Assembly: GCA_012295275.1 (NCBI GenBank)
Contig: CM022673.1
Span: 22,063,413-22,127,412, forward strand
Reading direction: 5' to 3'
DNA from: Chrysomallon squamiferum
Lineage: Eukaryota > Mollusca > Gastropoda > Neomphalida > Peltospiridae
Length of the DNA: 64,000 bases
The position numbers and the translations under genes are program-made. The notes below the pieces were generated by a model. That model worked only from the letters and a program-made list of their open reading frames with translations. It was not told the origin of the DNA and did no database searches. Shown piece after piece: positions 13,652-26,526 of the stretch (within the stretch, counting starts at the first letter, position 1; every line of letters starts with the position of its first letter).

Positions 13652-16600
13652 TCAAGATGGGTCATAATTCATTAAACAAACAAGACTATGAGGAGGAGAC
13701 TGTTCTCTGCATAATGGACATTCTGCCTGGAAAAAATAACATTTAATAAAATGGTCATCATTATCACACACACGACACATATATACACATTCACACACAC
13801 ACATTTATATGTATGTATGTATTTATGTATGTATATGTATGTACGTGTGTTTGTGTGCATGCACATTTTTTTATGCATTTTAAATAAATATAAATATTCA
13901 GCATTTTCAAGAAAATATTGCAATGTGTCTGAAAAGCTATTCCAATTTTACATTTTATCAAGTCATTTACCTGTTTAGTTTTGTATGTAAGTGATTACAT
14001 TTGAAATTGTATGTTTCGTAGTGGTTCAGCCACTTGTGTAATCTGAATCTGGCACATCATTTCATACCAAAATGTGCTTCTCACTCACCTGCCTCTTTTT
14101 TCTCCATGACAAATAACTTAAAATTACAGATGTTCTAGATTTTCACAGATCTAAGTATTTTATTAATGAAATTGAAAGTAACATTTTGTTGCATACTGCC
14201 GGTTGATTGTTACATGGTAATTTTGATTATCATTTTACCTCAAAGATCAAAATATATTTTACAGAAATTTAATTAAATGCAGCCTGTGTTTATTACAATT
14301 ATTTCATTCCTTATTTTAAAATATTTATCTTAATAACTAAAAGTGATTCTGACTTAAAGTATTTTATCTATAAATATATTAACAAAATTATCTCATATCT
14401 ATAAATTCATAGTCACTGTTACCAAAAAACACCCTGATAAAAAAGCGGTTATTAATTAAAAATTAAATTTATGCAAATTTAGCATTACCATTTACTATAA
14501 TTTAATATTATTGCAGCTTAGAAGTTTATTTTAAGTATTATTTAAATTTCTATTGTGATAAATGTCATTACATTTAAAAAACATTTTTTCAAGTATGAAT
14601 TTCACTTTTACCTTTGTCTGGCACCATTCATGTATACATGCCCAGCAGAACAGATGACCACAAGGTGTGGATGTTGTATTTTTTCTTAACTCCAAACACA
14701 GAGAGCATTTCTGGATAGGAGGGACAATACTCAAGGAATTTTTTCTAGACCTGAGAAAGGAAAAGTGTAAATGTAATAATAATAATAATAATAAATCTGA
14801 AAAAAATCATAATATATAAAAGAAATAATAATAACAAATATTTATGGTATTAAAAAAAGGATGGTTTAAGTAATTATGACTAAAATAAAGTAACTTGAAT
14901 TTAAAAATATATTACAATAAAAACAAGCTGATAATAAGACAGCTAGCATTTTATATTTATTAATTAATTTCAATCTTGTAAAATTATTTTGTTATTAATT
15001 TATTCTAATCAATAATTATTAACAGTAATTTGTATCTAAATTTAAAAAAAATTTCCTGTACGTGTATATCAGAATGTAGCTATATGCATGAAATGAGTGT
15101 GTCTCTGGTGAAAGTCAGATAATATGCAATATTAAATCAATGTGCCTCGCCTCTTACATTTTCCTGACCAAACTATTTTGTTTGACTGTTATGCGAGAAA
15201 TATATATATGTTTTTCATATTTAAGTTTAGTATTAAATAAGTTACTTTGTCTTCAAAAATGGCTTGGTTTTTAACAGGTCATCTTGACAAATGATGGAAT
15301 GCAGAGCTTAGGTTAACAAAAGATGCACCATTAGATGTCAGTGATAAAAAGTTACAAAAATAATGATGTGAGTCTCCTTTAATAATTTCTACCAATAACA
15401 TGAACTAATGTAAGTAGGTTTGTGCAAATAACCCGTTTTGCTCTCACAAGATTTCTCTGCTGTGAGGTTAGTATTGCGCACAGCATCAGCAAAGTGTGGT
15501 CTTCAATAATTCCATTCTGTCAGTCTATTTGAAAAATCTCTTTAATGAAATTTAGATTTATGATGTAGTATACATATCTTCATACAACCTGGCTTTCGAT
15601 TTTTGAATACTGATGAAGGAGAAGTTTCTCAAAGTTTTAGGTCATTATTCTAGAAATAAGGAAGATATGACCAAATGTCTCAGTTTCTCACATCAGCAAT
15701 CACACTTTTTCTATATGTCTAATGGAATTTTTAAGGAACAATAAAAATGTCACATCTTCATTGTTTCTCAACCTTCTAACTTGTGATACTTTGATTTTTT
15801 TCCACACACCTAGTATAAGAATTATATGAAAAAGATATATTAGAAATTAGTGTGATATATTAATGTAAATAATCACATCATTGAATTAATATTATGACTG
15901 ATTTTATTTTAAGTTTTACATTAATTAAAATGGAGGAACCCTTTAAGTTCAGGCATTTGTGCAATCATTTGACTAAATAGTCATCTGAATATGGCACATC
16001 ATTTCACTCACCTGCCTCTTTTTTCTCCATGACAATAACTTAAAATTACAGATGTTCTAGATTTTCACAGATCTAAATATTTTGTTAATGAAACTGAAAG
16101 TAACATTTTGTTGCAAACTGCTGATTGATTGTTACAAGGTAATTTTTCTATGAATATATACCTGTTAGGCAATACAGGTTTATCTTTCTGCCCAAATGTT
16201 TTCTGATGTAATTTCTTCGACGTGTACAACTGGAGCACTAAACTTCCTGCCAGTTGGACCAATGAGAGCCAACCAAGAATTTTAAAAGTTTTGCTTTTGA
16301 AATTGTCTTGTTTTGGCATATACTGAATCTGTAATAAATAATTGATTGTATCTTATTAAATAAGTGACATATTTTGTTTTATAATAATTTTCAAGAATGT
16401 AACTGTTCAACAAATAAAACCAAATTAAATAGTGCTATATATATATTTATGTAAGCTATAGTGGTAAAAGGTACCTTCAATGCATTTATATGGATTATAA
16501 TATACATACCTTATTATTAGCAAAATCATATTGCCAGTAACAAATAAAATAGTCCAATCAAACTATACTGCATAATAAAGATATTTAAGCAATTTTACCT

Positions 16601-18264
16601 TTTAAACAAGTATATTTGAACATTAAAACTTTCATTTATCAAATCTACTCACATAGTGAACACCAAAGATACGTTTTGCTAGATGGTAAAAAATTCCATT
16701 AATATAAAAAACTGCAAGGTGACTTCTGTGTAAAATTGTGATGATGTGTTTCAGCACTGGAACTGTCTGTAGCAGGAACTGTCTGCTTTCTTCTCTCACA
16801 TCCAGAGATGATGTCTGAAGATACCACTCAAGCTTTTCAATAGCTTTTCTCAGTGCATAAGGTGACAGTACATGTAAAGTTACCATCAGAATCCTTTTCT
16901 AGTAATAATAATAATATTGATGTTGAAGATGATGACTTATAATAATAAAAACAGAAATAATAAATAAAAACAACAAGTTAAAAGAAAAAAAAAAGAACAA
17001 GGAATTTAAATATATTAAAAGTGCGTTTGCTAATTATTTAATTTAATTTAATTATTATTATTATAATATATTTTTTGTAATCGAATAAATAAGAAATTAA
17101 TTCACTGTTATGTGAATATTATTAAAATTTGTAATAAAGAAAGAAAATTCTAAAACATATTTATTGATTTTATTCTATTATTAAATCAAATCTACCAGAC
17201 ATAATACAATTCCAATATTTGAATTAATTTTTTTTGGTGAAAAAATATAATATAAATCAATTTTTAATTATGTAGTTAAATTTAACCTGACAACATTACC
17301 CATTGGGAAGGCAGTGACCTTAATGTTTTATCAACTTGAATAATGTTCACATATTCCTCTCCGATAGTCTGCAGACCTGTCAAATAAACAGTGAAATAAT
17401 AGATAACTCTGGTAACCATTGACAATGAGAAACAACTGGATGCAGAGAATTCTCAAATCTGTGTGATTATTTCTGTTTTATATTTTTGTATAATAGTCTA
17501 TATTCTAATTTAAATTTATTGTCAATAAAATGACATCTGAAAATAATTTTTATCATCAACTAAATTTTTGAAAAAATATTCTCATTTATTATTTTTTTGT
17601 CATATTTTAAAACCATACAATTACTAACTGCTATTACCAGTTTTATTATTATTATTATTATTTTTATTTATATAATTTAATGTAACAAAAAATAAATCAA
17701 TCATTTGTTTCATCATATGTTTTAATTTTGATTGCAGTAAGTGGATGAAGTTGAACAATAATATTCAGAAATACCATGTGACTGATTTTGTCTTCAGTTC
17801 TTGTAAACTTTGTACTTGAAATATAAATTTCTTAATGACAAAGTTAACATAAAATATTTTAATATAATAAACAAACCTGAGAAAGTTGTTAAAATGAAAT
17901 ATACAAGATCAGCCAACACATCAATTTCATGTCTCCAACTTATCCATCTTTTTGAGCCTGTAATAAATTTAATAAATTTATCTTTTTTATATGTGTTTGT
18001 GTGTGTGTCTTTGATGTGCACGTTTGTTTGTCTGTGTATGTGTATAATTTAATGATTTTTTTCTTATCGATTAACAGCAAAAAATTAGTTTTTATACCTT
18101 CTCATATTCATGAATATTCAAACACTGGCCTTTAAACTATTAGTTCAAATGGAAAATAGCAAAAAGAATTCACCAAGAACTGATGCAAAACCATCCACTA
18201 ACAATTGAATCTAAACTGACATACATAAACCCCTGTTAGACAGGTAGACATGCATATACATACT

Positions 18265-18347
<83 letters not shown>

Positions 18348-18735
18348 CGCTTGTGCATAATAAGTCATTATAACGGTAGTTTAAGTTGAATTAAAAATTT
18401 AACTACATTAATTTCTACTTCTTTTTTTTGTTTTGTTTTGTTTTGTTGTTGTTTTCGTGAATACTTTTATTTTTATTAGCGTGCTAGTACTTCGACAACA
18501 GAAGGAGGAATATACGATGAAAGAAAGGAGATTATTTGGTAAAAATGAAAATCGATATACCTGCTAATATTTGAACAATATCTGTTACTGAAGATCGATG
18601 ATAGTGGAGATAAAATTCGTCTTTTTGATGCGATCGTACAAGTTCTGGAATTCCAGCTCTTCTGAACATTATCAAACCTAACAAACCTCGATTAATGATT
18701 CTGATGTAATTTCTTACCAAACGTACGCGATCCAT
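13652..18735 (-). CDS. PEX10: PEX10, peroxisome biogenesis RING-finger protein, seven coding exons
   Basis: Minus-strand exons in order are 18735-18561, 17957-17877, 17376-17300, 16898-16653, 16328-16162, 14750-14612 and 13726-13652. All have GT-AG borders and the frame stays open across every join (phases 1, 1, 0, 0, 2, 0). The product is 319 residues from the first ATG, or 297 from the in-frame ATG at 18669, which aligns better with the human start; human PEX10 has 326. Family landmarks in order are AGIPELVRSHQKDEF, WISWRHEIDVLADLVYF, IGEEYVNIIQVD, HLAVFYINGIFYHLAKRIFG and a C-terminal C3HC4 RING. The RING is split over the last two exons: CSLCLELR, STPCGHLFCWACI, then AECPLCRE. PEX10 with PEX2 and PEX12 forms the peroxisomal ubiquitin ligase that modifies the import receptor PEX5. 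All RING zinc ligands are present. Codons before 18669 may be 5' UTR. Confidence 0.95.
14041..14225. repeat. Direct repeat copy A, in the PEX10 intron before the last exon
   Basis: About 185 bp beginning ATCTGAATCTGGCACATCAT and including CCTGCCTCTTTTTTCTCCAT and CAGATGTTCTAGATTTTCAC recurs in the same orientation at 15983-16147. Compared with the other copy it has about 20 extra bases near its start and scattered substitutions. The two copies flank the PEX10 RING exon at 14612-14750. Confidence 0.85.
15983..16147. repeat. Direct repeat copy B, in the PEX10 intron next to exon 5
   Basis: This is the second copy of the 14041-14225 sequence, same orientation, visibly close to identical apart from a roughly 20-bp deletion and point changes. 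It ends about 15 bp from the splice donor of the PEX10 exon at 16162-16328. Either a local segmental duplication or two insertions of one repeat family could explain it. Confidence 0.85.
18268..18340. repeat. (GA)n microsatellite
   Basis: About 73 bp of pure GA repeat in the first PEX10 intron, ending in CAGAGAGCGC. It pairs by complementarity with the (TC)n at 18830-18887 on the other side of PEX10 exon 1. Confidence 0.98.
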
Positions 18736-18828
18736 TGCATAGAGCGCAATTCAGGGGATAGCTGGTAAAACTGTGAAGGAAACTGGGGCAGAACAAGAGG
18801 AAAGAGATATTTGTGTCCCAATATCCGC

Positions 18829-18829
<1 letters not shown>

Positions 18830-18887
<58 letters not shown>
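18830..18887. repeat. (TC)n microsatellite upstream of PEX10
   Basis: About 58 bp of TC repeat directly upstream (minus-strand sense) of the first PEX10 coding exon. On the transcribed strand it reads GA. It lies in the probable promoter or 5' UTR of PEX10. Confidence 0.98.
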
Positions 18888-18892
<5 letters not shown>

Positions 18893-19757
18893 TGGACAAC
18901 TGCTCTTTTTCAGTGATGCAGAAGGTAGGCAGGTTCCTTCAAGGTAGAATTATAAAGAAAAAGAAATAATGATTTTTTTCTGGGGGCTTGTTGTTTTTAA
19001 TGAATTTTTTTTGTTTGTTTCTTTGTGTGTTGTGTTTTTTGTTTATTAATTTTTGTTGTTGTTTTGGGATTTTTTTGGGCGGTGGGTTGTTTGCATATTC
19101 GGATTTCGATTTAAGTTAAACAAATTCAAGCTTAGCTCCTGACAGTTTGAATGGAGGCCTTAAATTAACTTTTCCTTTTCTTATTCCTTGTTTTCGTTTC
19201 ATACAGTTTTATGATAATTTATAACGTCATTCTGAGCTGGTAATAATTTCTTATCTCTACAATTTTGAAAATATATCTAGATATAAAAATATAATCATAA
19301 AAACACTATCTCCTAACAGAATAATCTACTTACAAATAGATAAATATAAAACCGCCAACTTACAACAGAACAAACATACGCAAACGTTCATACATAAATA
19401 TGTATCTAGATTAAGCAGATTCACTATTTCCAATTTCAAAGAATTAATAATAATAATAATAAATGAAAATGAAGTAACTAATAATAATTTCTATTACATG
19501 AATACTTTATGTTATATATATATACAAAGAAAGAAAGAAAGAAAGAAAAGAAAAGAAAAGAAAAGAAAGAAGAAGAAAATGAGAACAAAGCTGAATTTTA
19601 TTTTAATAAAAAAAAATTAAAAGGATGGTATAATTATCTGTTATTTGCTCCACCTATGTAAAATTTCTTGAATCACTTCCGATCAATATTTTGTCCTTGA
19701 ACTTTATCTAAGTGATAATGCGTGTGTTTATTTTTAACCTGGTTGAGAAATACAAAC

Positions 19758-21062
19758 ATGAAGCTGCTGTTTCTTCTCATTCTCTCAGTGTTACGTAAGT
19801 ATTAGTTTTAATTATAGACCGACACCCACCAACTCCAGATAAAGCACAAATTGCTAATACAAGATATTAATCAATGTGTATGAACGGAAAAGTATATATA
19901 TAAACTGAGTATATATACATACATACATATATATGTATGTATATATACTCAGTTTATATATATACTTTTCCGTTCATACACATATATATTATATAAAGGC
20001 AACCGCATACAAAATTTCTTTCTTAGAATACTAACCGCAGACATAATTTACACTAATTCCATATAAGCACGAGTACAACATTTACAGAATGATTTTTTTT
20101 TTTTTTATTTTTTTTTTTATTGTTTAATTATTTGAAACAGTTATTACATTCGTTGCGTGCGCTCCAGATCAGCTATGTCCGCCTTCTGAAGTGTGCCCTT
20201 TGGACCCCAGTGCAACTTGCAGGTATGTCAGTTCCCACTCACAATTTATCTTATTAACTGTACTTGATGTCTTCAGGCAAAATATCAGCCTTTATTGTTT
20301 GACGAAAATGTCGGATACGGAAACGGTGGGTAGTTAAACTTTTTATTATTATTATAACAACAACAATATATATATATATAGGAAATGATTTCCAGAGGAA
20401 GTAATTTATGTTCGTGGAAACAGACGTACAAAAATACACATAATCAAATTTATATGCAAGTATACAGTTGAATACACAGAGTACATATGTAATATTATAA
20501 CACTTAAAAATATAAAAATCAAATGAATTAAAAAAAGAACCACTGAGAAAACACTCACTGAAGGGATTAGCAAAACAGAAACAGATTATAGAAGCATACA
20601 TTATTTATGAAAATGAATATCAGTAACCATTAGTCTGAGATAATCCAGTAACATTTTGAAAATTATGTAGAAATTTGCCTCGCTTTTGAAAAATTCCAGT
20701 GTGAAAATACACATTTAGCAGTGTAAGCGGTATTTTCAGTACTCGAACATTATTAAGATGTGATAAAATGTCACGAAAAATTAATCTTTATCAAGATTTT
20801 CTTACTAATAAAGAAAACCATTATCAGAAGATCTCTAAGCGTGGCAGTAAGTGTCAGAATTTAAAACTATCCTGTAACTAGACACGGACATTACAATTAA
20901 CCATTAACAACAGTCCGGTTAATCCGTGAAACTGACAAGTCCTATTCGTGTTATATACAACATATCTTGTTTTCTCTCTTTCATATATACATACATACAT
21001 ACATACATACACACACACACACCTATATATATATATATAGGTGTGTGTGTGTTTGCATGGGG

Positions 21063-21097
<35 letters not shown>

Positions 21098-21507
21098 TAC
21101 GAGTCTTTTGTGTTAACTATATAATTTAAAATCTTTATTTTATTCTTGTCAAAAGAGTATATAATAATTATTTGATTACATGTAGACTCACTTCTTAAGA
21201 ATAAAACAGGCAAAAATTTAGACATGTTTGTGTATGAATAATGAAAACCTTATTAAGACAAAACCCGACTGAATCCCACTCATTCAAAAGCAAACTTCGA
21301 CAAAACTCGACTTCACTCATAATAACCACAAGCAAACTAAGTTTTCAGTTTTTTATACATAAAAATATTCAGCATTGTCCATAAACAATAGAACCCATCT
21401 GGAAATATAATACAAGGATTATATGTTAGATTTGGAAAAAAATGTTATATACTTTTGGATTCTGTTGTTTTTTGTTTGTGTTTGTGTTTATCTTTCTATA
21501 TATGTAC

Positions 21508-21539
<32 letters not shown>

Positions 21540-21855
21540 CTGTATATCTCGTGTGTGTGTATACATGTATGGTATACACAGTATACACAGTTTAGTTATT
21601 TATTATTGTTCTAGATTTTTAAAACATAAACAGGTGAAAAAAAAGAAGAAGAAAAATCGATTTCAAGTATTTGCAGTGTTACTGCTAACAGGTTTACTTA
21701 TGTAACACTTTGTTAGGTTAATGATGCTTTTTCAAAGCCGGTCAAGTAATGCAAGGATTATGTGAATATAATAAAAACCATCAATTTTGCCCAGAATTAT
21801 GATTAAAGTTTTTGTCCTGTTGGGCTACGTGCTTGTGTGTGTGTGTGTGTGTGTT

Positions 21856-21902
<47 letters not shown>

Positions 21903-22542
21903 AGTGTTTTGCAAATAATGAAATAAATCATTGCGAGTGGTCAAGTCGGATGAAAATCCGAAACTGAAATTAATGTGTATGGCCTATCTTTAAAATTTGT
22001 TTTCACAGTTAATCAAGCTGTATAACACCTATATGGATATACTGTGTTTTAAAATCTAGTTGTTTTAATAGGCCATGTTCATAAATTATTGATAACCTAG
22101 GCCAGGTTAGGCAAAAGTATGTAACCATTATATATAAATAACAAATATTTATAAAAATAATGATGTAATGGCATTCATTATTATTGTTATTTTTGTTTTG
22201 AATTATTTGAAAACGAAATGTTAAAAATAAATGCGTTTATAGTTAAGAATATTATTAATGCGAATAGTACTTACCGCAGATTTTACAATGTGTGTGTGTG
22301 TATCTCTGTTTCTGTCTGTCTGTCTCTATATCTATCTATCTATATTTCTATGTCTGTCTATATGTATGACTGTCTTTCTGTCTGTCTGTCTAACTCTGTC
22401 TGACTACGCACACGCACACACACATTTGACTATAACTCTCTCTATATATTTCAGACTGCACTGCTGGGATGCGCTGAAGCACAGAGAATGTGTGTATCGT
22501 TTCTTCACGGAGCACGGAGATGTGGCTCACTGCTGGGAGTAG
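19758..22542 (+). CDS. Small secreted cysteine-rich peptide precursor, three exons, family unknown
   Basis: Coding exons are 19758-19794, 20141-20222 and 22455-22542, joined at GTAAGT/AG and GTATGT/AG introns with matching phases (1, then 2). They give 68 residues ending at TAG 22540-22542. The N-terminus MKLLFLLILSVLLITFVACA is a textbook signal peptide. The remaining 48 or so residues contain six cysteines at 25, 31, 39, 43, 52 and 66 (spacing 5, 7, 3, 8, 13), two Trp directly after Cys (44, 67), and no dibasic cleavage site. AATAAA follows 40 bp after the stop. Six even cysteines suggest three disulfides in an extracellular product. It could be a hormone, antimicrobial, venom-like or structural peptide, and the sequence does not decide. 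The call rests on splice, phase and signal-peptide logic, not on a known family. Confidence 0.68.
19875..19982. repeat. Near-perfect long palindrome in intron 1 of the cysteine-rich peptide gene
   Basis: The left arm starts TGTGTATGAACGGAAAAG, continues through a (TA)n and AAACTGAG, and is mirrored by a right arm ending CTTTTCCGTTCATACACA. Arms are about 50 bp each with a CATACATA-type centre, so the segment can fold into a hairpin of roughly 50 bp. Confidence 0.95.
20983..21100. repeat. Microsatellite palindrome (CATA)n(CA)n(TA)n(GT)n(TATG)n
   Basis: A (CATA)n then (CA)n block leads into CCTATATATATATATATAGG and is followed by (GT)n and (TATG)n. The inner stem (about 21009-21051) is perfect; the outer stem is interrupted by GTTTGCATGGGG on the right side. 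It lies in intron 2 of the cysteine-rich peptide gene. Confidence 0.9.
21833..21899. repeat. (GT)n microsatellite
   Basis: About 65 bp of GT repeat with a TTTGTTT interruption near its start, in intron 2 of the cysteine-rich peptide gene. A shorter (GT)n lies at 21511-21538. Confidence 0.95.
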
Positions 22543-22581
22543 TAACGTTGACATCACATAGACCAGTGTAAACGGCATCAC

Positions 22582-22587
22582 AATAAA
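22582..22587 (+). terminator. Polyadenylation signal AATAAA of the cysteine-rich peptide gene
   Basis: A canonical AATAAA hexamer lies 40 bp after the TAG at 22540-22542. The spacing is short but plausible for a compact 3' UTR and supports this as a terminal exon. Confidence 0.6.
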
Positions 22588-24869
22588 ACACTTTTTAACT
22601 ACAGTATGGATTTCTATTTCACTTCTGGGGAAGCGTTTACTCCGAGAATCTGAACTAAAATTTAATGTGACCTTTTAAACTGATATGTTAGACAAATGTT
22701 TCTAGTTTGCCTACGAAAGACTATAGATTAGGGAGAGAGAGAAAAAAAAGGTAATGGTTTTATGTCTGAGCTATTTATATAATGTGGCCATTATGTGAAA
22801 TATTACTATACTGTTAAAATTACAAGTGAAGGCTATGTGACGGTAATCGATCAAGCAAAAACGTCATGTCCATGGTAAACATGCCTGAACCTTAACTCAT
22901 TACAGTTAATAATGACCAGTGTTAAATCATACTGTCCACAACGATTTCACTATTTTATTTATCTGAACCACTAATTGTAGTTCGACAAAAATAATCCATA
23001 GCACGATAACGCCAACGAGCTACTTATCCTCTCTTACAAGTGACACAGATTTTGTCTTCTGAAAAACTCAGCCCAGAAAAGATAATTTGAAAGATAAATA
23101 AGTCAGTAGCATAACATGGGATACATTGGTGTTGTTTTAAACGAAATTCCTTTTCTTGTATGTTTTATTATCCAGTCTTAGTATTAACTGATACGTGAAT
23201 TCTAGCAATACATCCTGCCAAAAACTAATTGCATAAGAAAATACATAAATCTTTACATCCCAATACACCTCTTACATTTTCTGTCTTGCTAATCTAAAAT
23301 TATTTAAAGAGATAACTGAGCCTAGGCATTTAAAAACAGACAGTCACTTTAGTGACTAGCAAATTACAAACATTCTCAACTATTCTGCAGTGTTTTCTTC
23401 CTGTGGCGTTTCCTGCAGGTAAAAAGGACCATGTTAAGTATCTATCTTGTCGTCTTACACGTTGAACAGAGACATTAACACTTCTTGACAGATATCAAAG
23501 ATATTAACTTTTATTTTTGACCCAAAATCCCGGCGCATCCAAGCATATCAACAAATTTAGTCTCTTGCCATTCATAAGTGCTAATGAAAATATACTGATT
23601 CTTTTCACTGAATGAGAAATTGAAATATTTAAGATGATCTCGTCTGACGACGATGACAAATTACATGTCACTGTTTCTGCAAGACAAGCTTGGCCGACTT
23701 GCAGACGACAAGTCTGATCAGCGCGGCACAAGCAGCAGACGACATGTCTAATCGCATGAAGAGATCACGTGAAGAGTCATCTCCCGCCTGTTGAACAATG
23801 ATCTGGATATTACTTTTATGAGAATTCGGAAGAGGGGTCAAGACAACTGACCTTTGCAGAACCAGAATTACTGTTCTTAACGAATTAAGCTGCTGTCTTT
23901 CTGTTTTATCATTATTATTTGGTGAATGGATTTGATTTCATTCGTGTAATAGAATTTTGATAACGTTATATTTTTATATAAAAAAGAGAGATTACATTGT
24001 ACTAAAAAAAAAAAAAAAAAAAAAAAAAGAAAAAAAAAGAAGTAACACAGAACATAACAAAACAAAACAAACACAAAAATATACAAATAAATAAATTTAA
24101 AAAATTAAAGAAGAACAATATAATTAACCTAGCGAACCATAAATAATAATTTACATAAATATAAATGCAGATCATTTGAATGTGTAATAGATATTAATAA
24201 ATATAGTGGAAGACAGAAAAATTAAATGAAAGTAAAAAAAGCAACAAAAAATCACAACTACAACTGAAAGTATTATCTCTTAACAAATGGATTCGAGCAA
24301 AGAAATTCAATATATTAACATAATCTGTCATTTGCCATTTGAAAGGCGAGATTATTGTCATCCAAAACGCCTAGTCTGATTACAGTGACAGTCGTCTTTA
24401 AAATCTTCATTAGTAAGATTTATAGCACAAAGCGAGGGATAACAGACTGAAAACATCCGTGAATGATTTGTTTGATAGAAAGAGTTCAGTTACATAGACA
24501 AACGTTAAATGTTTTTAAAAATTATAGCAATGTTTTGTTTCTTCTTATTATTATTTACGCCATGTACAGTTTTAATGAGTGCACAATCTGTCATAAATCA
24601 AAACAAGTTATTAAATATAAATCCAGTAGATCCCTTTATACTTTATCAGTAAAAGACATAATGTGCAAGCAAATGAGAACAAGCCCTTTTAATTTATAAT
24701 ATAAGATTCAAAAAATATATCTTATCCCAATTTGTTTCATTCACTTTACTATTATTATTCTGATTATTATTCTGACAACGATGATTATCATTATTATCAT
24801 CATCATCATCATCAGCCATCGTCATCAGTATCAACATCATCATGATCGGCATCATCATCATCATCATTA

Positions 24870-24903
<34 letters not shown>

Positions 24904-25369
24904 TTAATGTAGGTGCTTTCATTAATTCCAACAGCAGGAAGCTGGAAGTTGATTACAAAATAACGATTTCATTTCCGACTAACTGCACTTAATTGAAATT
25001 ATTTTAAGGTCATTATTCATGTGAGTACTTGTGATATTTTTTCTTGTCAGCACCTATGTATTATTTCAAAAACAAGATCAAAGCAACAACATTTTAAATA
25101 GAAAAAACAACAACTGCAATGTACTAAGTAACATCTATTATTAAACATAAAGTATACGTCATGGAAACGGAACAATCTAGCAAAAAAGCATATAATTAAA
25201 ATTTGAATATATATGCATGAGCCGCATTTGTATGATTAGAGATATATCTTGTCATTAAAAGTAAATGTTGTAATTAACAAGAATATAGTCATTGTTGAAA
25301 AGTTATGTAGCATTTTTATAAGCACTCACATCCGTATGAACTATTAAATTTGTGATTATGTTTCTAAAG

Positions 25370-25562
25370 AGCTATATTAATGCCTGTTAAAAAAGGAACA
25401 AGTATCGGAAACGAGTTCGAGGCTCTTTGAAATTAAACGGAATTGTTTTATCACGTTTGTCTAACTGGTTTGAGATAAAGTTTGTTTATTCCGCAGTTAA
25501 GTATTTAGTTTAATAATAGATGTCACTTAGTACAATATAAGTTTTGTTTCTCGATATTTACA
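25370..25562 (+). repeat. Dispersed repeat, forward copy
   Basis: About 190 bp, from near GAGCTATATTAATGCCTG to TTCTCGATATTTAC, recurs in inverted orientation at 32323-32471. Shared blocks include TGCCTGTTAAAAAAGGAA, GGTTTGAGATAAAGTTTGTT and TTAAGTATTTAGTTTAATAA. This copy carries about 30 bp absent from the other. It encodes no visible protein and is probably a non-autonomous mobile element. Confidence 0.85.
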
Positions 25563-25644
25563 AATTCAAAGGACATTATTGCTCGGTAATTACTAATTTA
25601 TATATATATGTACAAACAGATGAGAGATAGATAGATAAACAGAT

Positions 25645-25646
<2 letters not shown>

Positions 25647-25715
<69 letters not shown>
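25647..25715. repeat. (GA)n microsatellite
   Basis: About 69 bp of GA repeat preceded by short GATA units. Confidence 0.97.
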
Positions 25716-25717
<2 letters not shown>

Positions 25718-26487
25718 AAAAGCAAATAAACAAAGACAAACTCACACAACAAAAAAGGCCAACCCCCTCAAAAAAAAAAAGCCCACAAGAACACCCATCA
25801 GAATTAATTATGAATATGTACCGAAAACGTTAAAAAACCCCAAATAAATCATGTAACAAACAGTCTGATGTTAGGTAATTTGCCAAGGTCTGTTATTTTT
25901 GGTCATTTCTGTGGGTGGTGAGGAGAAAAAAGAAAATCAAATGCTTTAAATCACGATGATCAGTTTATATTATTTGTAATTGTCGTCGATTAAATAAGTT
26001 TTATGCGAATTTAACAAGATTATTATTTTCCGAAGGATTTTTGAAAAAAGTCCTCTTTTCGTTTGGGACTTAAGCCGCGATAATTGATTTGATTCTGCCT
26101 TTAGGATAGAGAAATTTCTATCTGATGTCATTGGTTTGTTTTTATTTAGACGGTCCTTTTCTGGACGAGATTTGGTTTGTCAAACGCCATATCACCAAGG
26201 GATGCTCTTAGAGTTGTAAAAAGTGTATCAGTTTGCATTCTATATAACATTCTATTGATTTATCTTTCCATCTTTTAATTTTTAATTTTTGTATTATTAT
26301 TCGTCTTTTTAACTCGTTTTGCCAGTCTGTTTGGTTCACAAAAACACAACAAATTCTCTCTCTCTCTCTCTCTCTCTTCTTTGAATATACTAAATTTTGA
26401 AAATGTTCTTACGTAAGAATAAAAATTTTAATTATAATTAAATGCAGTGAAAATCAATAAAATTAATTTTATTATTATAATTATTTT

Positions 26488-26526
<39 letters not shown>

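Noticed and set aside
13751-13978. Plus ORF of 75 codons overlapping the last PEX10 intron
   Set aside because: It is produced by CA and TATG microsatellite sequence.
23504-23731. 75-codon minus ORF in a GC-richer patch, with cysteines
   Set aside because: It starts inside an overlapping open frame of different sequence, lacks a signal peptide and has no acceptor or donor support.
24788-24903. CAT/ATC-rich tract considered as a CRISPR-like or satellite array
   Set aside because: It is a plain degenerate trinucleotide microsatellite with no spacer-repeat structure.
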